Origin: Amphibalanus amphitrite
Lineage: Eukaryota; Arthropoda; Thecostraca; Balanomorpha; Balanidae
Length of the DNA: 64,000 nucleotides
Direction of reading: 5' to 3'
Assembly: GCF_019059575.1 (NCBI RefSeq)
Contig: NW_024881586.1
Coordinates: 124,001-188,000 of the forward strand
The notes under the pieces are model-generated. The model was not told the DNA's origin and did not search any database. It saw only the letters and a program-made list of their open reading frames with translations. Positions 23,401 through 32,817 of the stretch are shown here, in pieces (position 1 is the stretch's first letter; the number at the start of each line of letters is the position of its first letter). Position numbers and translations under genes: made by a program.

Positions 23401-24028
23401 AAATCAGTTTCTGATTTTTTTTTAGGGGTTGAGTCAAGCAAAACAGTACTTCACATGAGTGGCTCACAGGATTGAAGATTGTGAGTGTTATAATTCTCAG
23501 AGTTGCCCTCTTGGTCCTGATTCGGCTCCATGTGGCATGCAGAGTGTAAGGATACACAGATCAGATTTTGATTCAGGATGGCATGCATCCTCCTGCATCC
23601 AGAAACCAGCTGCATTACCCCCATATGGCCACATTCATTGCAGCTTGCAGGTACCCAACCAAGGTGTCCACTGTCCACAATATTGGAAGCCTCCGAGGCC
23701 TGAGCCCTTTGCCTCATGGATTGTCCCTGGGTCCTGGGATGCCAGTAAACCATAATTTTGCCAGAGCCAGAGATGCCAGGTCTTTCACTCTGAGCCAGTG
23801 CCAGAATGATCAATCAAAGCCAGAGCCACCCCTAACATCCGTAACTTGTCAGCTTGCAACTAATTCAGAAACTGCTTGAACACAATCACATCACTCACCT
23901 CCACTTTCTCCATCAAAGATGAAAATGAGGTAGACCTTGTTACAGGTCTCCAGCAGCTGGCACAGCGCAGGATTGTCGTGCAGCCTCAGCCCGTGACGGA
24001 ACCAGTGAACCCCCACCGCCTCCTTCAT
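14468..24028 (-). CDS. cry1: Cryptochrome 1, Drosophila-type, complete 10-exon gene
   Basis: Cryptochrome 1 is an FAD-binding blue-light receptor of the arthropod clock. Coding exons, in order: 23899-24028, 21668-21840, 20946-21107, 20081-20191, 19505-19746, 19078-19210, 18564-18776, 17831-17988, 17300-17456, 14468-14596. Together they are 1608 nt, 535 residues plus TAG, close to the 542 of Drosophila CRY. Every junction keeps phase; an upstream in-frame stop supports the ATG at 24028. The photolyase-like domain starts [27 protein letters not shown] and SHTLWDP are dCRY-like. FAD-domain motifs include [13 protein letters not shown] and CFLTRGDLW. Trp329, 380, 383 and 406 match the electron-transfer tetrad (Drosophila W342, W394, W397, W420). 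Residue 402, facing flavin N5, is Asn where Drosophila has Cys416. The tail [21 protein letters not shown] matches the dCRY tail. Exon 2 ends at a GC donor (CAG|GCGAGT). A LINE lies in intron 9 and an inverted-repeat element in intron 1. Confidence 0.95.
14916..17110 (-). mobile_element. CR1-like non-LTR retrotransposon in cry1 intron 9, 5'-truncated
   Basis: The element is in the same orientation as cry1. Its single long frame lacks the upstream endonuclease. The 3' end has tandem TTGATTC units (14917-14943), the kind of short 3' repeat seen in CR1-group elements. Truncation at the 5' side falls near 17100, next to the tRNA-like sequence. Confidence 0.85.
15040..17079 (-). CDS. Non-LTR reverse transcriptase (ORF2 C-terminal part)
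   Basis: An intact 679-residue frame encodes the reverse transcriptase domain. In order it shows [77 protein letters not shown] and the catalytic FADD (IFADDSKIY). A C-terminal RT-associated region with [13 protein letters not shown] follows. A basic connector precedes RT. The apurinic-type endonuclease is missing, so this copy is not autonomous. The absence of internal stops over 2 kb suggests recent insertion. The CR1 group is favoured by motif wording; Jockey is the alternative. Confidence 0.9.
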   Translation of the reverse strand: MQIRKECVPVKTMCRGRDNNKMWFNNEAKRKIAKKHRAWNAYMRAERLKLPELERYRKKYIKARKKAHYGLRNIKAKHEEKLFHQIKTNPKLFYAYCNSKNKVREPVGQVTKADGTPSSTYEETAAALNQHFKNVFTLEDDSDLIYANEFFSSLSDEQMCPFTHCRHPDVPELHSVEMPLQHILKLLKELKSYKSPGPDDLHPRLLAELAENVAVPLRIIFKNSMDTGHVPRLWKMAYVTAVHKKGSRTEAQNYRPISLTCICSKVMERIVNEQIMSHILQNNILNPRQHGFVSGRSCLTNLLSTLEDCSRSLDEKVPTDIVYLDFAKAFDTVPHARLCHKLYRSGIGGQLLNWLEDFLYDRKQRVVVNGAHSSWAKVASGVPQGSVIGPTLFLLFINDMPDQIVSQVQIFADDSKIYRHIKSHEDVERLQGDLQEIEHWSRQWKLCCNASKCQTLRIGTKQMMSDRPVYMLGGTKLENTNEQRDLGVIVDSSLEFNKHINKCTQRAYASWGMVRRTFEKLRPAMFNLTYKTFVRPHIEFCPQVWSPYKKYNIKKIETVQRAATRRVVGLQGLNYPERLRQLKLTTLEERRERGDLLETHKILHQLHECDLTQLFNVRNRTERDYLKLYKPHHRTLKRGRFFSQRVINKWNLLSSHTKMAKTSNQFKSRYDKHRADRQD
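17127..17196 (-). other. tRNA-like sequence (tRNA pseudogene or SINE head)
   Basis: On the minus strand the 70 bases carry an A-box-like GGCCGAGTGG, an anticodon-loop-like CTCCTAA and a B-box-like GGTTCGCGGCC. CTGAC at one end pairs with GTCAG at the other. The anticodon stem pairs badly and the acceptor stem is one base out of register, so it is not a functional tRNA. It lies between the LINE truncation point and cry1 exon 9. Confidence 0.4.
18459..18518 (-). repeat. Intronic duplicate of the 3' end of cry1 exon 7
   Basis: These 60 bases nearly repeat 18557-18616, the end of exon 7 and its donor. The duplicate would encode [17 protein letters not shown], identical in protein but different at several silent positions. 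Its donor has changed from GTGAGT to GTCAGT and it has no acceptor directly upstream. Confidence 0.8.
22194..22821. mobile_element. Inverted-repeat element in cry1 intron 1
   Basis: The termini CTACTATGGACGTC and GACGTTCATAGTAG begin inverted arms of about 170-180 bp (22194 to about 22365 and about 22645-22821), with roughly 95% identity by eye. The arms include AACCCCTTGAGACCCCAC and CATTCACTCGTAATG. The GC-rich centre has no coding frame. No target duplication was found, so the superfamily is unassigned. Confidence 0.8.
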
Positions 24029-24407
24029 GGTTTCTGGAATTCTGACAGACTGATTGCTTGCAGGAGACAGGTGAAAGTCTTAGATTAGAAGTCTTGAATT
24101 GAATCTGAAAAAAAAATGTGATTGATTCAATTATCAGGGAGATCATGTTAAGCAGGCATCTCACTTTTAGAATTAGGTAACAAACTGATTGGTACCTACC
24201 TACCAGCTATGACATTGACATTAGCAGTGCAGGCAGCAAGACTTGTAAGTTTAGGTCAGGTTAGGTTAGGTTTGATCTGACCTCTGTTCGGCGTTCGCAC
24301 CCCGTTTATTTATCAGCAGGCTGCGAGCATGCTGCTACTTCTTCGCTCCTCATTGGTCAAATTCAAGTGGTCTATTCGTTAGACCAATGAGAGGCCAAGA
24401 AGCACCC

Positions 24408-26170
24408 AGACTCAGACTCAGACTCAGACGTGTATTAAGGAAATCCACTAAAAGCGGCTATTACATCCTCTCGTCAAAAATTAAAACGGTGGTTTCAAAG
24501 TCAAGATAAAGAGAGACAAGCATCACAATCACACTCGCATACATCATAGTCAAGATAATACAAGAAACATAGATACAGACAATACCAGCACACATACACA
24601 CCAGATGGTCAGCTCAACTCAGTCACGTTGGATCCGTCAGCAGCCGCCTGAGGCGGTGCTTAAAAACAGGCACCGGGAGCCCGAGCAAATCGGGTGACAG
24701 GCGGTTGTAAAGAACCGGACCACGGCTGATGAAGCGCCTCTTGCCTGCTTCGGTTCTAGATCGGAGCACATATAGTGAGTGGTCCTGTCGGGTCACCCTA
24801 GCTTGCGCTCCTAGTGAGCTCCTAGCGGCAGCCACGGTTGACAAACCGGCGGCTAACACCTCGGGCTCACCGAAGCGCAGCAGTTTGTGCACCATGCACA
24901 GTGTGCCATGCACCACAAGGTTCTCCGCGCTGAGCCAACGCAGCTTCTCAAGCAGGTCCGACACGTGATCATACTTTTTGCGTCCGAAAATGATTTTTGC
25001 CCCATAATTTAGAGTCTTCTGAATGAGTGCAAGGTTCTTCTTCGAACCGTTGCCATAGACAGTGATACAGTATCGAAGCTGCGAGAGAACCAAGGCGTTG
25101 ACCAGCACGGAGACGACGGACGGAGGCAGGCGCCCCCTGAGATGTGATAGGCCACTGAGAATGCCGAAACAGCGCCGGGTGACGGCAGAGACGTGAGTGT
25201 TCCAGGTGAGGTTGCGATCGAACGTCAGGCCAAGATTTTGTGCTTCCGAAACGGGAATGATAACGTGATCGCGAAATTTTACCGTAACATTTGGGGCATT
25301 GCGCAAATTTTGAGCGCTACCCAGCAGCATCAGCTGAGTTTTCCCAGCATTGACTTTTAAGCCGTTGGCACGGAACCAGAGGTCAAGAGAAGCTAGCGTC
25401 TGTTCCATCCGGTATACTACGTTATGAATTTCTGACTTTTTTCCACTGACCAAAATTTGGGTGTCGTCTGCATATTGAACTACGACTGCATCCTCGGCGA
25501 ACAAGCTAAGGTCGTTGGCAAAAATGCAATAGAGAAGAGGGCCGAGGGCGGAGCCTTGGAAAACACCGATGCTGTTGGGGAGCGGAGATGAAGTAGTTCT
25601 TCCACCCAGAGCGTCAGTGAGGCTGACACTTTGGGTGTGGCCGTGAAGATATGCCGAAAACCAAGCTGTATCAATACCATGAAGCTGCAATTTAGTCAAT
25701 AATTTATCGTGGTCTATCACATCAAAACATTTGCTCAAATCCAGCAGGCAGAGAAGGGATAGCTCTCCACGGTCGGTAGCGGATAGGATGTGATCGGATA
25801 TGGATATCAGCGCGGTTTCAGTCGAGTGACGAGGCCGAAAACCGTGCTGAGTGGGGGAGAGGAGATGGTTGTTGGATAGGTAACTGTAGAGCTGTTGATG
25901 TACGGCTTTCTCTACAATTTTGGATATAATAGGAACGATAGAGATTGGCCGGAAATTTGATGGATCTGAAGGATCACCGGTTTTGTGGATGGGGTGTACG
26001 AGGGAATGTTTCCAGGATTGAGGGACATCCGATAGAGAGATGCTGGAATTGACCAAATGCAGGAGCACCGGGCCAATCGCGTCAAAGGACATGCGGACCA
26101 TGCGCGCGCAAATACCATCCTCTCCGCGGGCGGCGGAGCCGCTCATGCCGAGTACGACCAGCAATAACAT
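24408..26170 (-). mobile_element. Non-LTR retrotransposon upstream of cry1, 5'-truncated
   Basis: The 3' end carries four tandem TCTGAG-type units (24408-24430), following an untranslated region after the stop at 24623. The element lies within about 380 bp of the cry1 start codon, in the same orientation. The 5' part, including any endonuclease, is missing. Confidence 0.85.
24623..26170 (-). CDS. Non-LTR reverse transcriptase, L2/CR1-like
   Basis: A 515-residue frame, open to about 26170, reads FRPISIVPIISKIVEKAVHQ, QHGFRPRHSTETAL, LLDLSKCFDVIDHDKLL, GVFQGSALGPLLYCIFANDL and the catalytic QYADDTQILVSG, followed by a conserved C-terminal segment. The YADDTQ wording separates it from the FADD elements at 15040 and 33059 and links it to the fragment at 60915. 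No internal stop is present in RT, but the N-terminus is truncated. The first few residues, including the start Met, are probably flanking sequence. Confidence 0.88.
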   Translation of the reverse strand: MLLLVVLGMSGSAARGEDGICARMVRMSFDAIGPVLLHLVNSSISLSDVPQSWKHSLVHPIHKTGDPSDPSNFRPISIVPIISKIVEKAVHQQLYSYLSNNHLLSPTQHGFRPRHSTETALISISDHILSATDRGELSLLCLLDLSKCFDVIDHDKLLTKLQLHGIDTAWFSAYLHGHTQSVSLTDALGGRTTSSPLPNSIGVFQGSALGPLLYCIFANDLSLFAEDAVVVQYADDTQILVSGKKSEIHNVVYRMEQTLASLDLWFRANGLKVNAGKTQLMLLGSAQNLRNAPNVTVKFRDHVIIPVSEAQNLGLTFDRNLTWNTHVSAVTRRCFGILSGLSHLRGRLPPSVVSVLVNALVLSQLRYCITVYGNGSKKNLALIQKTLNYGAKIIFGRKKYDHVSDLLEKLRWLSAENLVVHGTLCMVHKLLRFGEPEVLAAGLSTVAAARSSLGAQARVTRQDHSLYVLRSRTEAGKRRFISRGPVLYNRLSPDLLGLPVPVFKHRLRRLLTDPT

Positions 26171-28508
26171 CCTTATATGGGGAAAACCGCCAGCACGCTG
26201 ATATAAAAACAGCGACTGAATAGGGCCCTGGTTGATTAGAAAGCATCTCTGGGTATAGCACCTCTCTTTAGTTGCAAAGAAAAAACAAGGGTTACAGTTT
26301 CTTTACAACTACCTATTTCTTTTGGGGAAAAACTTTGTAATTAAGTAAGTAAGTAAAAACAAGTGAAGTTAGGCTTCAGTTCTATCATCATATTTTTAAA
26401 CCATCACTTATGCAGCAAGCAAAATATCAATAACACGTGAGTGGCAAGTCTGTGGCAATTGGAAAGATGCCTTGCAATGGTCAGTTGCCCTTGCGAGTTA
26501 AGGACAAATTTGCATTGGAAACCGTCCACAAGGCCATCTAGCATACAAGTTGCTCATGCCGCCTCATAGTCATTTCCACAGTTATGAATTTTTTAAAGGT
26601 GTTCATATTTACAAAAAAATACCAACACGAAGAAGAAGCAGATACTAGATAGTGACAGTGCCCTTTTACAAAGCTATACCAATATTTTGACAAATAATTC
26701 ATATCAGCCTAGGTAGGTACCTTGACCTAGGTACTAAATCTCCCGCAGGAAAATCTGTCATTCCAAAATTATGTGATGTTGAGTTCCATATTCACAACAT
26801 TAAAAGCCAAATTTTTAATATTTCAGCCATCCATGAAGTAAATATCAGTTCAGGAGCCCAAGATTCAGATTTGGGTTGCTAAGCCTGAAGCTGAAGCCAT
26901 GCAAAATTTGAACGGTTTATATAGCCTTGATTTGAACTGAAGTCTGAAAACGGAAGCTTACCGTCAACTGAAACACCCAAGTGAGTTCTCCAGAAAGTTC
27001 GTGCTTTCTTTGAAACACTTCAGCTATCAACAGCTTCTGTTTAGCCTAAACAAATTGAAATAACTTGAAATAATCCCCAGCGGCACCCTCCCGTCCTGAC
27101 CGGCGTCCTCCGTCCTCGGCCGCTCAAGGACAAATAAATTCCAGGCTGGAAGTCAGCTGTTATTGCGCGGAGAAAAACTTGCTCGATCGGAAAACAACAG
27201 ACACATTCATTGCTGAACTAATTTTGGATTTCGCATATTAATTTCAGACAATTTTAATGATAAAATTTTAAAGGAAAATTTGAATGACTTCCACCAGCAC
27301 TTAGCGGGCAAAAAGGAAATACTAATGTTCTTGATATAGCCCCCCCCCCCCCACCGACCACCCCAAATCACATGTGCTTGCCATCGTTTGTCATCGGAGG
27401 CTCCAGGGTCTTTACACAGCATTGCTCGGAGCGTACTCTATACATCTCAAAACCCAAACCCCTATCCCGAGCTGGATGTCACCCTGACCAACAATCAACA
27501 TCCCACGCGAGGAGCCCTACGGAGCAGGCTCTTGTGGGGTAGCATGAATGCAGCAGCGCGCATAGGTGGACGGGTGGACTGTCGCTCAAGGGACGGGCTC
27601 AGCACCATAGTCTGTACGTGCAGCTCAGATGCCGAACTATGCACACCCTAGGACACAGGGCTGGGAAACATCCTCGGTGTGTCACCATTGGGAGTTGGAG
27701 CCAACAATTTGTCACCATGGGTTTGTCACCAATTCCACGCCTTCAAGCGCTAAAATACGAACAATTCAAGATTTTATGACGATTCTAGAACTTCAGCTGA
27801 CATTGATTGCACATTAGGTCACCAATGCGCAGCATCTCATATGTATGAAAAATTTCAAACACAATGACTCTTTAATGTCTCACGGATGCAGATGTGATGT
27901 TCGCTAGAATGTTCATGTAACTCACACAAAAAAGCGCATCGCAGCATCTGCAACGTATACAACTGACCAATATTTACGGTGCACGCCTCCATGGGCGTTT
28001 CCAATCGAAACACCGAAACCGAAAGCATCCGGGCGATGAAAGGGTGTCGACTACTCACTGTTTGAAGCCGACGTAGTGAAATAGGTGAAATAAACGAGAG
28101 AAAAGCAGCTTTAAGGGCGCTCATAATTATATTTCAAGTTTCACAACTCTTGAGGAGAGTGAATCTCGTCAACAAATCTTGAAGTACAGCATTGCATAAT
28201 GGCAATTTCCGCAATTATTATAGGTACACCATGATGTAATGAATGCGAAATCCCTGCTTCATATGAGCCAAAGGAAGCTTCATAAAGGAGCTTCATATAA
28301 CCAAAGGAACACTACAACCCATCACCAAAGGACCAAACCAAAGGAACACTTCAAAGGAGCTTCATATAACCAAAGGAACACTACAACCCATCAATTTAGG
28401 AAACAATATGCCTCAAGAGAACATCATACGAAAGTGCAGAAAAGGACAATAATATCACTTTTTGTCAAGCTGGATTGCCCCTATTGATTCTGTTCATCTT
28501 TCCGGCCT
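26171..28508. other. No gene recognised
   Basis: This is mostly AT-rich sequence with a C-run near 27340. A short direct repeat (AAAGGAGCTTCATATAACC) occurs near 28285 and 28354. Open frames are short and show no homology. Confidence 0.4.
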
Positions 28509-28641
28509 GTCCCCACCAGACTGGAAAACACCCTTGCAATACGCCGGACGCCCGTGAGGCCCTCATGCGCTGAAATTCGGCGCAAGGGATTTTGCGCATA
28601 AGTTTCTGCACGATTTGCGCCGAAAGTTGGGTGCCTATTTG

Positions 28642-30175
28642 CAGGGGCGGATCCAGGAAAACTCCAAGGGGAGGGTCATGAATCGAAGTGGTGCCCCTAC
28701 GGCCTACCTATACCCAAAATTAAAAACTCAACGGATTTCGTCCACTTCATTTTGGTGGTGCCCCCATTTTCAGTTTTTTATTTTTATTTTTTATTTTTAG
28801 TCAGTATCTTAACTCTTACCCACAACCACATTTACCAATTGTAAACAAGTATATATGAATGTGCTATGTGTATATATGTTGTGGACGCTGAGTAGTGAGT
28901 ACTTACCAGGAACGCTATCAGGTAAGCGAATCGTTGTCAGTCCGACGAACTTGACCCTGGCGTCTAAAGGGTCTGTCCTTGACACTTCAGGCTTGTCAGG
29001 GGCACCAAAGTCCTTCCAGGGACACCACAAACCTGTCAGGGGCACCTACGGCCTTGTAGGGGCGCCACAGGCCCGCCAGGAAGCAGGGGCACCACAGGCC
29101 TGCCAGGAAGCAGGGGCACCACAGGTCTAGCAAGTATACACGACAGGCCTGTCAGGGGCACAACGGGCCTGTTGGGCCCATGAGCACCCCTAGAGGCAGG
29201 GGCACCACAGTCCTTCCAGGGGCACCGCAGGCCTGTGAGGGGCACCAGTGGCCTAGCAGGGGCACCAGTCAACACAGGCCTGCCAGGGGCACCACAGACC
29301 TGCCAGGGGCACCAGAGGCCTGTCAGGAGCACCACCGACCTCGCAGGGGTAACTTGGGCCTGTCAGGGGCACCACGGGCCTGTCGAGAGGCACTTCAGGC
29401 TTTTCAGGGGCACCATAGTCCTCTCCGGGCGCAGGGGTAGCAGGGGCACCAGAGGCCTGCCAGGGGTACTACAGGCCTAGCAAGGGCACCACTGGTCTAT
29501 CAGGGGCACCACGAGCCTGTCATAGCCAGGCATCTCAGGCTTGTCAATGCCCAGGGGCACCACAGGTCTGTGAGGGGCACCAGCGACCTAGCAGGGGCAC
29601 CAGTCAACACAGGTCTGCCAGGGGCGCCACAGACCTGCCAGGGGCACCACAGACCTGCCAGGGGCACCAGAGGCCTGCCAGGGGCACCACAGGCCTAACA
29701 AGGGCACCACGGGCCTGTCAGGGGCACCTCAGGCTTGTCAGGGCCCAGGGACACCACAGTCCTTCTAAGGGCACCGCAAGCCTGTCAGGGGCACCAGAGG
29801 CCTGCCAGGGGCACCACAGTCCTTCCAGGGGAATTACAAGCCTGTCAGGGGCACCAGAGGCCTAGCAAGGGCACCACAGGCCTGCCATGGACACCACAGG
29901 CCTGCCAGGGGCACCACCGGCCTTGCAGGGGCGCCTCAGGCCTGTCAGGGGCACCACGTGCCTGCCGGGGACACTTCAGGCTTGTCAGGGGCGTTACAGT
30001 CCTGTCAGGGCCCAGGGGCACCAGGCCTGTGGTGCCCCTGGCGGTCCTGTGGTGCCCCTGTCAGGACTGTGATACCCCTGATAGGCCGGTGGTGCCCCTG
30101 GCAGGTCTTTGGGCCCCCGGGCCTCAAGGGGGGGCCATGACCCATGTGACCCCCCCCCCCTTGGATCCGCCCCTG
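28642..30175. mobile_element. hAT-like non-autonomous element carrying a minisatellite
   Basis: CAGGGGCGGATCCAGG at 28642 and CTTGGATCCGCCCCTG ending at 30175 are inverted termini. They are flanked by perfect 8-bp duplications CCTATTTG at 28634-28641 and 30176-30183. An 8-bp duplication with CAG...CTG ends is diagnostic of hAT-type insertion. About 340 bp of unique sequence is followed by about 1.1 kb of 20-bp tandem repeat. There is no transposase. The clean duplication implies that the array moved with the element or expanded after insertion. Confidence 0.9.
28985..30120. repeat. 20-bp minisatellite, about 55 units, with an orientation switch
   Basis: The consensus is CAGGGGCACCACAGGCCTGC with substitutions (TGTC for TGCC, GAGG for CAGG) and a few longer spacers such as 29520-29560. 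From about 30025 to 30110 the units appear in reverse complement (GGTGCCCCTGGCAGG), so the array becomes inverted near the right TIR. Open frames through it are a by-product of a stop-poor repeat, not genes. Confidence 0.93.
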
Positions 30176-30481
30176 CCTATTTGTGCCAAAAATAAGCCAC
30201 TTATATTTAAAGCACGTGTGCACATCTACCGACTAAGGCTTTATCAACCAGACAGAGCGTCCCGGAGCCTTGAGCGCTCTCCCATGTTTGAACGTCTGAA
30301 TCAACTAGTTGATCCAATACCACAATACGTGTGCGCACTGTATCGTGCCGTGGAACAAGGTTCAGGCCAGAAGTTCCAGGGCCACAAAAATCGGTGGAGC
30401 GGTGTGTTCGAGGCTGGCATGGGCGCCAGCGAGGGCTGGGCAGCGGAGCAGCACGTGCTTCAGCACATCAGCCTCTTCTCT

Positions 30482-31100
30482 TCACTCGGCGCAAAACGCG
30501 ACGGGCACCGCTTGTCCGGGCACTGCTGGCACGCCGCGGAGGGGAGACAGCCGATTCGGCGCACTTACTGAAGCGAGCGGGCCCAGTAAGTGCCCAGGGC
30601 CCGCCCTCATCAGGTGCACCGAAACGGCATCCTCCCGGTCGGTGTCCTCCCGATCCTCTCCGGGGATGGGGAGTGGCAGCGTGCTAGCTAGAAGTGACTT
30701 GAATGGTAACTCGGACAAGTTGTCGCGCCATTTGACGCGAGGCCGCACAATGAACCACCCGGGTCAGCGAGCGGGCGTCCGAGGGCAGGGCGGCCCCTTG
30801 TTTCGCCAGGTCGTCAGCGCTCTCATTTCCCTCGATCCCGCAGTAGGCAGAAACTTGGGCAGGAACCCGCTGCAGGATTACTTCACGACCCTCGGCGATG
30901 TTCAACAAGGTCTCCCATACCTATCTCAGCGCCGAGGGTGGAGGCCTCACCTGGGCGGCCGCTCCTCCACTGAGTACTCAGGGCGGCTCGTGAGTCGGAG
31001 CACGCGACGACGTGAGTCGGAGCATTGGGGACGTCTCGTCCCGAACAGACGTCCCGAGCCTCTCCAGAGCCGCCCACGGGGCGAATGTGCTGCTAGATCG
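30482..31100 (-). pseudogene. Decayed LINE fragment with RNase H domain
   Basis: Minus-strand pieces in several frames read HVVACSDSRAALSTQ, then VSAYCGIEGNESADDLAKQG. These are the third-Asp and His/Asp parts of a retrotransposon RNase H domain. Frames change between them, so it is broken. It resembles the more complete RNase H copy at 39702-40765 in order of motifs. Confidence 0.65.
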
Positions 31101-31268
31101 ACCAGCATGCCGAAAATTTCGGTGAACGCCATTCGCCGAAAAATTCAGCGGCCGCCATGCGCTGAATTCAGCGTATACGAAGTTACGCCGGACGTGCGCT
31201 AAAATTTCCGGGACAATCTCGCCACTACGCCGGACATATTCGGCTTAATTTGTACTTTTTCCAGTCTG

Positions 31269-32382
31269 GTATCCACAATTATTGGCCATTATATTTGTTG
31301 GCAAATGAATCAATGAATACCTACCTACCATGTTTATTAAATATTAGCTATTGGAAAATTTGTCACTTTCTGCCTAACTAATCAATAAAGGGTGCATATA
31401 TTATACAATGCATCACTGATGCAGTGTCTAGGTGGTGAATTGAAAATATAAAAAGATGCAGGCTGGGAGACTAAGGTCCTTTATGGCACACCAAGCCCAC
31501 TGCCTACCCAGCCATACATAGGGCTATACCTATCTAATTTTACTTTTTGCACCCTCTAAAAACTGGAGAAATTGAGAAAATAAAGATATTAAAGGAAAGG
31601 AACCATCCTCCTTAGCTTGAAAAAAGAAACTACACAATACTAAGAATACTTTTTTACACAAAACATTTCTACATTACACCTGACCACATGTTGATTCAGG
31701 TAAGTTTAGGTTACATTAGGTAAGCTTAGGTCAGCTTAGATTAGGTTTTGTTGTTTTTGCTTGAGGTGTAGCTGTTTTTTATGGAGTGAATGATTATGTC
31801 AACAAGTTTCTAGGTTGATTTATGGCTTGTAATAATATGGTGTGGTTTTTATTGAATTTTGAGCAGCCAGCAGTGAGGATAACCTAATGGTGCATCCGAT
31901 GGGTGGAACTAAAAGCTAAGAAGAAGAAGATGAGCCTAGGCTAGGGTGCAAAAAGGCAATTTCACCATGCAAAGGAAAAATGCATAGTCCATGAAATGCA
32001 TTCAATGGATTGATACTCCCTCAACATGTAACTTCAAAAGAAATTCCGCAAGTAAATTTATCCATTCCACAATTTGCCACATTTCCAGAAAACCAACAAA
32101 TTTGAAATTTTGGAAAGAAAATTTTAAAAGGAAAAACATTTTGGGTATTTTTATGATGTGCGAATGAACTAGCAGAAGCTTGATCTAGCATCATTATAAA
32201 ATCAATTGGCCTTTGGGTAGGTAGGTACTTTAACCACCAAGGTAAGTACGTATCTCAGACTGATGGGAGAAAATGTAATATCAAGACAACAGACAACTAG
32301 ATTTCAAAGTTCATTTTGTTTTTGGAGGATATTGATATTAAATGACCTACCTATCAATATCATGAGGCTAATGACATCATAG
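31269..32382. other. No gene recognised
   Basis: AT-rich sequence with a run of imperfect AGGTTA-like motifs near 31695-31745. No coding frame or RNA gene was seen. Confidence 0.4.
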
Positions 32383-32817
32383 CAGTTGGGCAAACTAGGC
32401 GGCGGGAATCAAAATATGGAGGCATCAAAATATTGATTCTAGTGGGCGGAGCTTTGACCATATATGGGCATAGAATCAATATTTTGATTCAATTTGGGAC
32501 ATTCCCACCTTCAGACGACCCGTTACGGCGGAAAAAACCCCCATGACGGCGAGATTTTTTGACAAGTCAACACAAAAAACTTCCCCGCTTCAATTTTTCG
32601 CTGCATGGCTATCAGCCGTTTGTCGCGCGTACCTTTACGAATGGCATAAAGATTTCGCCGCCATAATTCAACAAAAACGTGCTGTTAAAACTTGCTCTGT
32701 TTATCATTAACGACGAGCCTTTGTATTTTTTTCATAATTTTGTCTAAAAGAAAATGAAAAATGCGTTATTTAGTTGTATAATTCATTTATAAGAAATATT
32801 CTTTTTCTTTGTATCTA

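Larger units (their letters stand above)
28517..31268. mobile_element. Possible older hAT-like shell element
   Basis: CAGACTGGAAAA at 28517 and TTTTTCCAGTCTG ending at 31268 are inverted, and ACGCCGGAC motifs recur just inside both ends. Flanks GTCCCCAC and GTATCCAC agree at 6 of 8 positions, compatible with a decayed 8-bp hAT duplication. It would enclose the 28642-30175 element and an RNase H relic. The short TIR makes this tentative. Confidence 0.45.

Noticed and set aside
24246..24275. Short TTAGG-like run suggesting an arthropod telomere repeat
   Set aside because: Only two clean units are present; similar weak runs at 31695-31745 and 39490-39560 are also degenerate.
28284..28393. Two direct repeats that could be a CRISPR-like array
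   Set aside because: There are only two copies, in a eukaryotic genome, with no regular spacer pattern.
29735..30571. Long open frame of 278 codons through the minisatellite
   Set aside because: All nearby frames are open because the 20-bp unit rarely makes stops; the product is a meaningless repeat and it crosses the element boundary into flanking DNA.
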